Source of the DNA: an unidentified bacterial endosymbiont
Lineage (GTDB): Bacteria; Pseudomonadota; Gammaproteobacteria; Enterobacterales; Enterobacteriaceae
DNA: 64,000 bases
NCBI RefSeq assembly: GCF_918797525.1
Contig: NZ_OU963893.1
Span: 2,604,001-2,668,000, forward strand
Direction of reading: 5' to 3'
Positions 1 through 7,907 of the stretch are shown here, one piece after another. Each line of letters starts with the position of its first letter. Position 1 is the stretch's first letter. A program made the translations under genes and the position numbers. The notes beneath the pieces were generated by a model. The model did no database searches, was not told the origin of the DNA, and was given only the letters and a program-made list of their open reading frames with translations.

Positions 1-2628
1 CTCTATCGTCCGTTCTCGGCCAAACATTTGCTCTCGGTGCTGCCGGAAAGTGTGCATGCCGTGGCGGTACTGGATCGGACCAAAGAGCCTGGCGCCCACG
101 CAGAGCCGCTCTATCTTGACGTTATGACCGCACTGGCGGAAGCGTTTAATCACGGAGAGCGCGAAACGCTGCCGCGAGTAATTGGTGGCCGTTATGGTTT
201 ATCCTCAAAAGAGTTTGGCCCTGACTGCGTACTCGCGGTGTTTAATGCGCTGAGCGCCGACAAACCCAAACCACGCTTTACAGTCGGCATTTATGATGAC
301 GTGACCAATCTCTCCCTGCCGTTGCCGGAAAATACCCTGCCCTCGACGGCGAAACTCGAAGCGCTGTTTTATGGTCTGGGCAGCGACGGTAGCGTCTCAG
401 CGACCAAAAACAACATTAAAATCATCGGCAACTCTACGCCGTGGTATGCGCAGGGCTACTTCGTCTACGACTCTAAAAAAGCAGGCGGCTTGACCGTTTC
501 TCACCTGCGCGTCAGCGAGCAGCCTATCCGCTCGGCTTATCTTATTTCACAGGCCGACTTTGTGGGCTGTCACCAGCTCCAGTTCATCGACAAATACCAG
601 ATGGCCGAGCGGCTGAAACCCGGCGGTATTTTCCTGATCAACACCCCGTACAGCGTAGACGAGGTGTGGGCACGTCTGCCGCAGGAGGTTCAGGCGGTGC
701 TGAACCAGAAACAAGCCCGACTCTATGTGATTAACGCGGCTAAAATCGCCCGTGAATGCGGCCTGGCAGCGCGCATCAATACCGTCATGCAGATGGCATT
801 CTTTCACCTGACCCATATTCTGCCAGGCGACAGCGCGTTGATGGCGCTGCAGGGAGCGATAGCGAAAAGCTACAGTAGCAAGGGACAAGAGTTGGTTGAA
901 CGCAACTGGCAGGCGCTGGCGCTGGCCCGTGAATCACTGTTCGACGTTCCGTTGCAGCCGATCAATGCCTCCAGCCCGTATCGTCCGCCGGTGGTGTCTG
1001 ACGCGGCGCCAGATTTCGTTAAAACCGTCACCGCCACCATGCTGGCCGGACTGGGTGACGCCCTTCCGGTCTCTGCCCTGCCACCGGACGGAACCTGGCC
1101 GGTGGGGACGACCCGTTGGGAAAAACGCAATATCGCTGAAGCGATCCCAATCTGGAAAGAAGAGCTGTGTACACAGTGTAACCATTGTGTGGCAGCCTGC
1201 CCGCACTCGGCTATTCGCGCCAAAGTGGTGGCACCGCAAGAGATGGAATCCGCTCCGGAAAGCCTGCATTCGCTGGATGTGAAGTCCCGCGATATGCGTG
1301 GTCAAAAATATGTTCTTCAGGTCGCCCCGGAAGATTGCACCGGCTGTAACCTGTGCGTTGAAGTGTGCCCGGCGAAAGACCGTCAGAACCCGGAAATCAA
1401 AGCCATCAATATGATGTCGCGCCTGGATCACGTTGAAGAAGAGAAAGTGAACTACGACTTCTTCCTCGATCTGCCGGAAATCGATCGCAGCAAGCTGGAA
1501 CGTATTGATATTCGCACCTCCCAGCTGATTACGCCGCTGTTCGAGTATTCCGGTGCCTGCTCTGGCTGTGGTGAAACGCCGTACATTAAATTGCTCACGC
1601 AGTTGTACGGCGATCGGATGCTGATAGCTAACGCCACGGGCTGTTCATCTATTTATGGTGGCAATCTGCCCTCTACGCCATATACTACCGACGCTAACGG
1701 TCGCGGCCCGGCGTGGGCTAACTCTCTATTTGAGGATAACGCCGAGTTTGGGCTGGGCTTCCGCCTGACCGTTGACCAGCACCGCGCCCGGGTCATGCGT
1801 CTGCTGGGGGAGTTTGCCGAGCGGATCCCGGCGGAGTTGAACGAGGCACTGCACGCTGAAGCAACGCCAGAGGTGCGCCGTGAGCAAGTGGCCGAACTGC
1901 GCAACGCGCTTCAGGGCGTGGAAGGTGCAGAACAACTGCTTACCGACGCTGACGCCCTGGTTGAAAAATCCATCTGGCTGATTGGTGGCGACGGCTGGGC
2001 CTACGACATTGGGTTTGGCGGGCTGGATCATGTTCTGAGCCTGACCGAAAACGTCAACATCCTGGTGCTGGATACACAGTGTTATTCCAACACCGGCGGA
2101 CAGGCGTCGAAAGCGACGCCATTAGGCGCAGTCACGAAATTTGGCGAGCATGGTAAGCGCAAGGCGCGAAAAGATCTCGGCGTGAGCATGATGATGTACG
2201 GCCACGTCTACGTCGCGCAGATCTCGCTGGGGGCGCAACTGAACCAGACGGTGAAAGCGATTCAGGAGGCGGAAGCCTATCCTGGCCCGTCGCTTATCAT
2301 TGCTTACAGCCCCTGTGAGGAGCATGGCTACGATTTGGCGCTGAGCCACGATCAGATGCGCCAGTTAACGGCAACCGGCTTCTGGCCGCTGTACCGCTTC
2401 GACCCGCGCCGTGCAGATGAGGGTAAATTACCGTTGGCGCTGGATTCACGTCCACCGTCAGATGCACTCGCCGAGACGTTGATGCAGGAACAACGCTTCC
2501 GCCGCCTGAATGCGCAACAGCCAGACGTCGCCGGGCAATTGTGGAAAGAGGCCGCCGCTGACCTGCAAAAACGCTACGACTTCCTGGCGCAGATGGCCGG
2601 AAAAGCGGAAAAATCGTCAAACGAATAA
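1..2628 (+). CDS. nifJ: Pyruvate:flavodoxin/ferredoxin oxidoreductase, 3' part
   Basis: Oxidatively decarboxylates pyruvate to acetyl-CoA and passes electrons to flavodoxin or ferredoxin in the cytoplasm. The reading frame is open from base 1, so the gene enters from the left; the E. coli homologue YdbK is about 1170 residues and roughly 875 are present here. Two 4Fe-4S motifs are seen near 1170-1205 (CTQCNHCVAACP) and 1337-1370 (CTGCNLCVEVCP). A thiamine-diphosphate domain follows, with GACSGCGE near 1550 and GDGWAYDIGFGG near 1990. It is followed at once by a terminator and lies next to micC and ompN as in E. coli. Confidence 0.97.
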   Translation, partial: LYRPFSAKHLLSVLPESVHAVAVLDRTKEPGAHAEPLYLDVMTALAEAFNHGERETLPRVIGGRYGLSSKEFGPDCVLAVFNALSADKPKPRFTVGIYDDVTNLSLPLPENTLPSTAKLEALFYGLGSDGSVSATKNNIKIIGNSTPWYAQGYFVYDSKKAGGLTVSHLRVSEQPIRSAYLISQADFVGCHQLQFIDKYQMAERLKPGGIFLINTPYSVDEVWARLPQEVQAVLNQKQARLYVINAAKIARECGLAARINTVMQMAFFHLTHILPGDSALMALQGAIAKSYSSKGQELVERNWQALALARESLFDVPLQPINASSPYRPPVVSDAAPDFVKTVTATMLAGLGDALPVSALPPDGTWPVGTTRWEKRNIAEAIPIWKEELCTQCNHCVAACPHSAIRAKVVAPQEMESAPESLHSLDVKSRDMRGQKYVLQVAPEDCTGCNLCVEVCPAKDRQNPEIKAINMMSRLDHVEEEKVNYDFFLDLPEIDRSKLERIDIRTSQLITPLFEYSGACSGCGETPYIKLLTQLYGDRMLIANATGCSSIYGGNLPSTPYTTDANGRGPAWANSLFEDNAEFGLGFRLTVDQHRARVMRLLGEFAERIPAELNEALHAEATPEVRREQVAELRNALQGVEGAEQLLTDADALVEKSIWLIGGDGWAYDIGFGGLDHVLSLTENVNILVLDTQCYSNTGGQASKATPLGAVTKFGEHGKRKARKDLGVSMMMYGHVYVAQISLGAQLNQTVKAIQEAEAYPGPSLIIAYSPCEEHGYDLALSHDQMRQLTATGFWPLYRFDPRRADEGKLPLALDSRPPSDALAETLMQEQRFRRLNAQQPDVAGQLWKEAAADLQKRYDFLAQMAGKAEKSSNE

Positions 2629-2635
2629 TTGTCCT

Positions 2636-2659
2636 GCCCGGCTTGCCCGGGCTTTTTTT
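2636..2659 (+). terminator. Rho-independent terminator of nifJ
   Basis: A GC-rich stem (GCCCGG/CCGGGC) with a five-base loop is followed by seven T residues, eight bases after the nifJ stop codon. Confidence 0.85.
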
Positions 2660-2662
2660 GCT

Positions 2663-2779
2663 CATAAAAAAAGCCCGATGCGCTTACATCGGGCTTATCC
2701 AGATAAACGGTGAACGGCGATAAAATCACGCGAATAACATTCACTGTAATTATGGATTAAAATCTTTAAGGCATATAAC
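2663..2779 (-). ncRNA. micC: MicC small RNA homologue
   Basis: In E. coli the Hfq-dependent sRNA MicC lies between ompN and ydbK, runs opposite to ompN and represses ompC translation. Here the minus strand begins with GTTATATGCCTT, which matches the MicC 5' seed as I know it. It ends in a strong terminator (GCCCGATG/CATCGGGC stem at 2673-2694, then seven T). The predicted length is about 117 nt, near the usual 109. The middle of the RNA looks unlike the E. coli sequence, so only seed, terminator and position support the call. Confidence 0.8.
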
Positions 2780-3016
2780 AACGTAGACACTACCTGATTT
2801 ATCGGATGATGAATAATTTTTATTTAATATAATTCACGCAAAATCATTCACTGCACCAATCACTATTTCCGACGTATTATTTAGTTTATATTTTACTTAA
2901 TTCGTAACAATTATATTTTATTATTCCTCTATGGGAGTGATTTAGCATGAGACCTCTTCCCGGAAGGGAAAGTTCAATACGAAACTATATAAAAACAACT
3001 GCAAAGGAATTTCACG

Positions 3017-4150
3017 ATGCAAAGAAAAGTACTGGCCCTGATGATTCCAGCCCTGTTAATGGCTGGCGCTGCACATGCTGCAGAAATTTATAACAAAGAC
3101 GGTAACAAACTGGATCTGTACGGAAAAGTGGATGGCCTGCATTACTTCTCCGATGATGCGTCTAAAGATGGCGATCAAACCTACATGCGTCTGGGCTTTA
3201 AAGGCGAAACCCAAATCACTGACATGATGACCGGCTATGCACAGTGGGAATACAACGTTCAGGCTAATAATACCGAAGATTCAGGTAATCAATCCTGGAC
3301 CCGTCTGGCATTCGCGGGTATTAAAGTGGGCGACTTCGGCTCCTTCGATTATGGCCGTAACTACGGCGTATTGTACGACGTGGAAGGCTGGACCGATATG
3401 CTGCCTGAGTTCGGTGGCGACTCTTACACTTATGCAGATAACTTTATGACCGGCCGTGCTAACGGCGTTGCAACCTACCGTAACACCGATTTCTACGGTC
3501 TGGTGCAGGGTCTGAGCTTTGCCCTGCAGTATCAGGGTAATAATGAGGGGAACAACTGTGATGAGAACAACATTTGCTCCCAGGAAGGCACCAACAATCG
3601 TGCCGTTGACGATATTCGCAATCAAAACGGTGACGGTTTCGGTATCTCAACCACCTATGACTTCGGTATGGGTATGAGCGCGGGCGCTGCTTATACTTCT
3701 TCTGACCGTACCAACGATCAGGTAGAGTATACCACTGCCGGCGGCGACAAAGCCGATGCATGGACTGCGGGCCTGAAATACGATGCCAATAATATCTATC
3801 TGGCTGCTATGTATTCTGAAACCCGTAATATGACCCCCTATGGCGACAGTGCTGTCACCGTGGCAAACAAAACCCAGAACTTTGAAGTGACTGCACAGTA
3901 CCAGTTCGATTTCGGTCTGCGCCCTGCCGTTTCTTACCTGCAGTCTAAAGGTAAAGACCTGGGCAACGGCCAGGACGACCAGGATCTGGTTAAATATGCT
4001 GACGTAGGCGCGACTTACTACTTCAACAAAAATATGTCCACCTATGTTGATTATAAAATCAACCTGCTGGACGAAGATGACAACTTCTACAAAGACAACG
4101 GCGTCAGCACTGATGACATTGTAGCCTTAGGTCTGGTTTACCAGTTCTAA
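3017..4150 (+). CDS. ompN: Outer membrane porin OmpN
   Basis: General-diffusion trimeric porin of the OmpC/OmpF family. It is 377 residues, the same length as E. coli OmpN. A 21-residue signal peptide ends at AHA before the mature start [16 protein letters not shown]. The L3 constriction-loop motif of the family ([12 protein letters not shown]) is present and the protein ends in the C-terminal phenylalanine (YQF) needed for Bam assembly. The ribosome site is AAAGGA before the ATG. The loop around residues 178-190 is acidic and contains two cysteines, unlike K-12 OmpN; this is an external loop and probably antigenic or phage-selected variation. Confidence 0.95.
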   Translation: MQRKVLALMIPALLMAGAAHAAEIYNKDGNKLDLYGKVDGLHYFSDDASKDGDQTYMRLGFKGETQITDMMTGYAQWEYNVQANNTEDSGNQSWTRLAFAGIKVGDFGSFDYGRNYGVLYDVEGWTDMLPEFGGDSYTYADNFMTGRANGVATYRNTDFYGLVQGLSFALQYQGNNEGNNCDENNICSQEGTNNRAVDDIRNQNGDGFGISTTYDFGMGMSAGAAYTSSDRTNDQVEYTTAGGDKADAWTAGLKYDANNIYLAAMYSETRNMTPYGDSAVTVANKTQNFEVTAQYQFDFGLRPAVSYLQSKGKDLGNGQDDQDLVKYADVGATYYFNKNMSTYVDYKINLLDEDDNFYKDNGVSTDDIVALGLVYQF

Positions 4151-4155
4151 GCTTA

Positions 4156-4185
4156 ATAGCCCGCATATTTTGCGGGCTATTTTTC
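4156..4185 (+). terminator. Rho-independent terminator of ompN
   Basis: A ten-base perfect stem (ATAGCCCGCA/TGCGGGCTAT) is followed by TTTTT directly after the ompN stop. Confidence 0.9.
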
Positions 4186-4285
4186 TATATTTTAAAGATA
4201 GCCCTCTGCACTTTTCAGCTTGCACAATATAGTCGCCCTGATAGATGATTAGTCTCTCGCTACAGGCAGTAAGAGGCTCACTATC

Positions 4286-4498
4286 ATGGTTCATCATTCC
4301 GTCAAATCGTCACGTATTGCCTCTGTTGCTTACGATGAAGCCAGCGCTACCCTGGAAATTCGTTTTCGCGACCGAACCACGCTGCAATACTACCCCGTCC
4401 CTGCGCGCATTTTCATTGATTTTTTGAGTGTCGTTTCAAAAGGCCGCTTTTATGACGGCGTCGTTAAGGGAAAATTCAAGGAAATGAAAGTGCCTTGA
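4286..4498 (+). CDS. KTSC-domain small protein
   Basis: A 70-residue cytoplasmic protein made almost entirely of a KTSC domain, seen in the pattern SSRIASVAYDEASATLEIRF followed by YYPVP and the C-terminal GRFYDGVVKGKF. The molecular role of KTSC proteins is not established; related domains occur alone or fused at lysyl-tRNA synthetase C-termini. A purine-rich GAGG lies upstream of the ATG. The gene is monocistronic, between the ompN terminator and a Nudix gene. Confidence 0.8.
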   Translation: MVHHSVKSSRIASVAYDEASATLEIRFRDRTTLQYYPVPARIFIDFLSVVSKGRFYDGVVKGKFKEMKVP

Positions 4499-4631
4499 GA
4501 CGTTGATTGTTTGCATAACATAGGCTGAACGCCGGCCCTCGCTATGACATTAAGCCTATATTTATCGCACTCTCTGCATGTTTGAATACTCTCTCAAGAG
4601 TATATTTTCTCAAACCCAAGAGGGCTTAATA

Positions 4632-5078
4632 ATGTCAAAAGTATATATTATCGTTTATGATGGTGCTAACGTATTAATTGGCCAGGGTGGCAATTCTGGC
4701 AACCCTTCAACGGCGCGCCAGGGTTATCATCTCCCGGGAGGAACGTATTTTACAGGAACAGCGGAGGATGCGGCTATTCGGGAACTACTGGAAGAGACCG
4801 GTATTAAAAAAGAAGCCATTAGAATAGAACACAACAATATTACAAGCGATCAAACGCGGGGGGTAATATTTGTTCTCGCCAGAACCGAGAGCGTCGAAGG
4901 GTTGGTCGCAGGGTTCGTTCGTCCCCCGGTTAAAAACCCCCACGATGAGCCTTTCAGATCTATTATCAGCGTAAGCGCGGAAAACCTGGCGGATAATGAC
5001 AATTTTAGCGCGAAATTTTGCACCGACTGGTTTGCTCATGGGTTACGTGCCGCACAAGATTTAATGAAGCAGAAATAA
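4632..5078 (+). CDS. Nudix hydrolase family protein
   Basis: Small cytoplasmic protein of the Nudix fold, expected to hydrolyse a nucleoside diphosphate linked to another group; the substrate cannot be predicted. The catalytic REXXEE core is present (RELLEE, residues 50-55). The upstream glutamate of the canonical GX5EX7REUXEEXGU box is glycine here. I start at 4632 because an AGAGGG ribosome site precedes it and the strand order b1 (KVYIIVYDGANVLIGQ) follows at once; the longer frame from 4578 has no signal. An inverted repeat just after the stop serves as terminator shared with the convergent gene. Confidence 0.85.
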   Translation: MSKVYIIVYDGANVLIGQGGNSGNPSTARQGYHLPGGTYFTGTAEDAAIRELLEETGIKKEAIRIEHNNITSDQTRGVIFVLARTESVEGLVAGFVRPPVKNPHDEPFRSIISVSAENLADNDNFSAKFCTDWFAHGLRAAQDLMKQK

Positions 5079-5087
5079 TCGCCTGGT

Positions 5088-5121
5088 GCATAAACCGGCC
5101 TTCAGGTCGGTTTATGCTTTG
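5088..5121. terminator. Bidirectional terminator between Nudix and GFA genes
   Basis: A ten-base perfect inverted repeat, GCATAAACCG and CGGTTTATGC, lies between two convergent genes and overlaps the last codon of the minus-strand one. Confidence 0.7.
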
Positions 5122-5519
5122 CAAAACGAGAGATATCCCAATACTCCGCTGGCACCGTCCAGGGGATGGTTAACACCGTCCATCACCACCACTTCAGGAA
5201 AATCGAACGGAGAGACAGTGTCGAAACACGCCACGTTAACCCCGTATTGGTCAGGATTTGAACGACGCTGGTGAAAGGTGTAGATCCCGCAAACCGAACA
5301 GAAGAAATGTCGCGCGGTGCCGGTGTTAAAGCGATACTCGGTAAGTTTGTCTTCACCCTGAGTAACGGTGATCCCCGTTAAAGGAGCAGACACCGCAATA
5401 GCGCCGCGCATACGGCAGAAAGAACAGTTACAACGACGGGCCGTGTTGAAACCATCGGTCAGTTCGACGGTAAATACCACCGCGCCGCAATGACACTGCG
5501 CGTTACGAATTTCAGCCAT
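5112..5519 (-). CDS. GFA family zinc protein
   Basis: A 135-residue protein of the glutathione-dependent formaldehyde-activating (GFA) fold, also called CENP-V/GFA domain. Zinc-binding cysteines are seen in order: CHCG near residue 9, CNCSFC near 30 and CSVCG near 74. GFA proteins act on or bind glutathione adducts, but most members have no proven substrate. It starts two bases after the stop of the small upstream gene, so the two form one transcription unit. The terminator is shared with the convergent Nudix gene. Confidence 0.85.
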   Translation of the reverse strand: MAEIRNAQCHCGAVVFTVELTDGFNTARRCNCSFCRMRGAIAVSAPLTGITVTQGEDKLTEYRFNTGTARHFFCSVCGIYTFHQRRSNPDQYGVNVACFDTVSPFDFPEVVVMDGVNHPLDGASGVLGYLSFCKA

Positions 5520-5521
5520 GG

Positions 5522-5719
5522 CTACACCCCTTTTCTCACCAGCTTAGCTGCCTTAAGGAAGACGTCATCCTCAACGCCATCCCCCTTTTGCCTGCCGAGC
5601 CTTAACAGTTCATCGACGATGCTTTCACGATTGATGGCTTTTTGTGCCGACACAAGGCCAATGACCGCAGCACCAATAGCGAGGCCGACTAATCCAGTTT
5701 GTTCATCTTTGTTCTTCAT
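5522..5719 (-). CDS. Small hypothetical protein
   Basis: A 65-residue protein I do not recognise. It has one hydrophobic, glycine-rich stretch (residues 9-26, LVGLAIGAAVIGLVSA) that could span or associate with the membrane, then a charged amphipathic tail. A GGGAGC ribosome site lies upstream of ATG and the stop is two bases from the GFA gene start, which argues for a translated operon partner. Confidence 0.6.
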   Translation of the reverse strand: MKNKDEQTGLVGLAIGAAVIGLVSAQKAINRESIVDELLRLGRQKGDGVEDDVFLKAAKLVRKGV

Positions 5720-5811
5720 TCCAAAGCTCCCTTCTCCCCCTCAAAAAGCGTAGCAGCAGAACAGGAAAATGTACTCGCCTTAATGCATCCTTCCGCAGGG
5801 TATCAACCCCC

Positions 5812-5985
5812 GATCCGACGCTTGTGTAAAACGTGCTGGAATTCGTCGCCGTAATCCGTACCATACGCAATATACTTTTGCCTGTTGGCTTTTAACCCGT
5901 CTTTCTGGTGAGCCAGATGGGGCACGAAAACGCGCAAATGATTGGTGATATGGGCACTGTGAACAATGTTGCCCCTGTTTATGCC
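5812..5985 (+). pseudogene. Tyrosine-integrase C-terminal relic at the ttcA attachment site
   Basis: Broken plus-strand frames spell the end of a phage integrase. One frame reads NPYHTQYTFACWLLT (about 5850-5905) and another reads SQMGHENAQM (about 5923-5952), matching the conserved HTRHTFA...SQMGHE region of lambdoid integrases. The catalytic HxxR is degraded to HTQY and at least one frameshift separates the pieces. It lies immediately upstream of ttcA, the chromosomal attachment gene of the Rac prophage in E. coli K-12, so it is most likely the scar of an earlier prophage at the same site. Confidence 0.75.
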
Positions 5986-6011
5986 CCTTTTGGTTCCATA
6001 GGTAGTAATAA

Positions 6012-6947
6012 ATGCAACAAAATAAAGACATTAATAAGAAAGAGCAATACAACCTGAACAAGCTGCAAAAGCGACTGCGCCGTAACGTGGGCGAAGCCAT
6101 TGCAGACTTCAATATGATTGAAGAAGGCGACCGCATTATGGTTTGCCTGTCAGGCGGTAAAGACAGTTATACCATGCTGGAGATCCTGCGTAATCTTCAG
6201 CAAAGCGCACCGGTGAATTTTTCACTGGTGGCGGTCAACCTCGACCAGAAACAACCCGGCTTTCCGGAGCATATTCTGCCGGAATATCTGGATAAGCTGG
6301 GGGTTGAGTACAAAATCGTCGAAGAGAATACCTATGGCATCGTGAAAGAGAAGATCCCGGAAGGGAAAACCACCTGCTCTCTTTGCTCTCGTCTGCGTCG
6401 CGGCATTCTTTACCGCACGGCAACCGAACTGGGCGCAACCAAAATCGCCCTGGGCCATCACCGGGACGATATCCTGCAAACGCTGTTCCTCAACATGTTC
6501 TACGGCGGCAAAATGAAGGGTATGCCACCGAAGCTGATGAGCGATGACGGAAAGCATATTGTCATTCGCCCGCTTGCCTACTGCCGAGAAAAAGACATTG
6601 AGCGTTTTTCCCAGGCGAAAGCGTTCCCTATTATTCCCTGTAATTTGTGCGGGTCTCAGCCAAACCTGCAGCGTCAGGTTATTGGCGACATGCTGCGTGA
6701 CTGGGATAAACGCTATCCGGGCCGCATTGAAACCATGTTCAGCGCCATGCAGAATGTAGTGCCATCGCATCTGGCCGATATCGAACTGTTCGACTTCAAG
6801 GGGATTAACCACCAGTCAGAGGTGGTGAATGGCGGCGATCTGGCATTTGACCGTGAAGAGATCCCGATGCAGCCTGCGGGCTGGCAGCCGGAAGAAGATG
6901 ACACGCAGTTCGACGAGTTGCGTTTGAATGTGCTTGAAGTGAAATAA
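6012..6947 (+). CDS. ttcA: tRNA 2-thiocytidine-32 synthetase TtcA
   Basis: ATP-dependent, iron-sulfur-dependent enzyme that thiolates cytidine 32 in some tRNAs. It is 311 residues, as in E. coli. The PP-loop ATP motif SGGKDS is at residues 47-52. CSLC (121-124) and CNLC (about 212-215) supply the cysteines that bind the [4Fe-4S] cluster. The gene is intact although a phage relic abuts its 5' end; the first residues ([12 protein letters not shown]) differ from K-12, as expected where an att site rewrites the start. An IS lies eight bases after the stop. Confidence 0.97.
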   Translation: MQQNKDINKKEQYNLNKLQKRLRRNVGEAIADFNMIEEGDRIMVCLSGGKDSYTMLEILRNLQQSAPVNFSLVAVNLDQKQPGFPEHILPEYLDKLGVEYKIVEENTYGIVKEKIPEGKTTCSLCSRLRRGILYRTATELGATKIALGHHRDDILQTLFLNMFYGGKMKGMPPKLMSDDGKHIVIRPLAYCREKDIERFSQAKAFPIIPCNLCGSQPNLQRQVIGDMLRDWDKRYPGRIETMFSAMQNVVPSHLADIELFDFKGINHQSEVVNGGDLAFDREEIPMQPAGWQPEEDDTQFDELRLNVLEVK

Positions 6948-6965
6948 CAAACTAGGCTGTGTCCC

Positions 6966-7481
6966 TTAATTATATAGTCGTTGATAAAAGAGCCGGATGC
7001 AGCCCAGCTTCACCATCGCCAGATAATTTCTCGCCGTTTTGTCGTAACGCGTCGCTATGCGACGGTATTCTTTCAGGCGACCAAAACATCGCTCAACAAC
7101 GTTGCGATTGCGGTACGCATTACGATCGAGCTGTGAACGCCCATCCAATGCCATTTTCTCATTTGATTTTCGGGGAATGACTGCTTTTATACCTTTGCTT
7201 TTCAGTTCGTTGCGTAACGCATGCCCGGAGTACGCTTTGTCGGCCAGTACCGCATGGCCACGGCGTTTCATGCTGCCGTTCTGGCGCTGAACACCAATAC
7301 CGTCGAGAAGACGTTGCGCGAACTGGCTTTCGTGAGCCTGTCCGGGACTCAGCACTATGTTTAACGGAAGACCGTTTCCGTCTGTCGCCAGATGGATTTT
7401 GGTGCCAAAACCACCGCGAGAGCGACCCAGCCCATTATCTCCGGCGATATCGGGATGTTTTTTTGAGCCCCGGCAGCACAT
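6966..7481 (-). CDS. IS5-family transposase, OrfB (frameshift product)
   Basis: The minus-one frame supplies the rest of the catalytic domain. GGFGTKIHL comes first, then the second Asp in LADKAYSGHALR, and the catalytic Glu in VVERCFGRLKEYRRIATRYDK, the typical IS5 C-terminus. It overlaps OrfA by about 120 bases. It is most likely made as an OrfAB fusion of about 270 residues rather than alone. Confidence 0.88.
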   Translation of the reverse strand: MCCRGSKKHPDIAGDNGLGRSRGGFGTKIHLATDGNGLPLNIVLSPGQAHESQFAQRLLDGIGVQRQNGSMKRRGHAVLADKAYSGHALRNELKSKGIKAVIPRKSNEKMALDGRSQLDRNAYRNRNVVERCFGRLKEYRRIATRYDKTARNYLAMVKLGCIRLFYQRLYN

Positions 7482-7810
7482 TTCAACGCCCGGATATTGC
7501 TGCCATCCAGCGCCGTAGCAGACCAGTCAACAAGATTGCTGGCATCAAGTAGCGAAAGCAACCTGTTGAAAATAATGTTAATAACACCTGATTTTGACCA
7601 CCGGTTAAAGCGGTTATAAACCGTTTTCCATGGTCCATATCGTTCAGGTAAATCACGCCACGGAGCCCCGGAACACAACACCCAGAACATACCGTTGATA
7701 ATTTTACGATGCTCAGCCCATGGGCGTCCGGCCCGTGGAGATACGGGTTCAGCAGGCAATAAAGGCTGGATGATAATCCATGCTTCATCAGGAAGGTCGT
7801 AGCGAGCCAT
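7361..7810 (-). CDS. IS5-family transposase, OrfA
   Basis: A 149-residue frame carrying the N-terminal DUF4096-like region (MARYDLPDEAWIIIQPLLP) and the first acidic residue of the DDE triad, in ATALDGSNIRA near residue 103. It is the zero frame of the programmed fusion; after the slippery site it runs on for about 30 unrelated residues before stopping. Confidence 0.9.
   Translation of the reverse strand: MARYDLPDEAWIIIQPLLPAEPVSPRAGRPWAEHRKIINGMFWVLCSGAPWRDLPERYGPWKTVYNRFNRWSKSGVINIIFNRLLSLLDASNLVDWSATALDGSNIRALKCAAGAQKNIPISPEIMGWVALAVVLAPKSIWRQTETVFR
7457..7463 (-). promoter_or_regulatory. Programmed -1 frameshift heptamer of the IS
   Basis: On the minus strand the overlap contains A-AAA-AAC read in the OrfA frame (CAA AAA AAC), a classic -1 slippery heptamer. 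A shift here moves ribosomes from OrfA into OrfB and joins the DDE domain. Confidence 0.8.
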
Positions 7811-7871
7811 AGTTCAATATGTTGTGGAAACAGACAGTTACTATAGCTCAAACGATTAAGGGACACAGCCT

Positions 7872-7900
7872 AGCGTCTCAGAATGTTTCTGAGACGCTTT
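7872..7900. terminator. Shared ttcA/dbpA terminator hairpin
   Basis: A perfect inverted repeat (AGCGTCTCAGAA/TTCTGAGACGCT, loop TGTT) lies between convergent ttcA and dbpA. The CTAG target of the IS overlaps its left base, so the IS now separates ttcA from this hairpin and removes the T-rich flank that dbpA transcripts would have used. Confidence 0.75.
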
Positions 7901-7907
7901 CAAACGC

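Larger units (their letters stand above)
6952..7873. mobile_element. IS5-family insertion sequence (IS427-like) with CTAG target duplication
   Basis: A complete element of about 914 bp (6956-7869) is bounded by perfect inverted repeats, GCTGTGTCCCTTAAT on the left and its complement on the right. The tetranucleotide CTAG flanks both ends (6952-6955 and 7870-7873), consistent with target duplication. It encodes two overlapping minus-strand frames with a slippery heptamer, the arrangement of the IS427 group. It sits between ttcA and dbpA and separates a shared terminator hairpin from its original flank. Confidence 0.92.
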
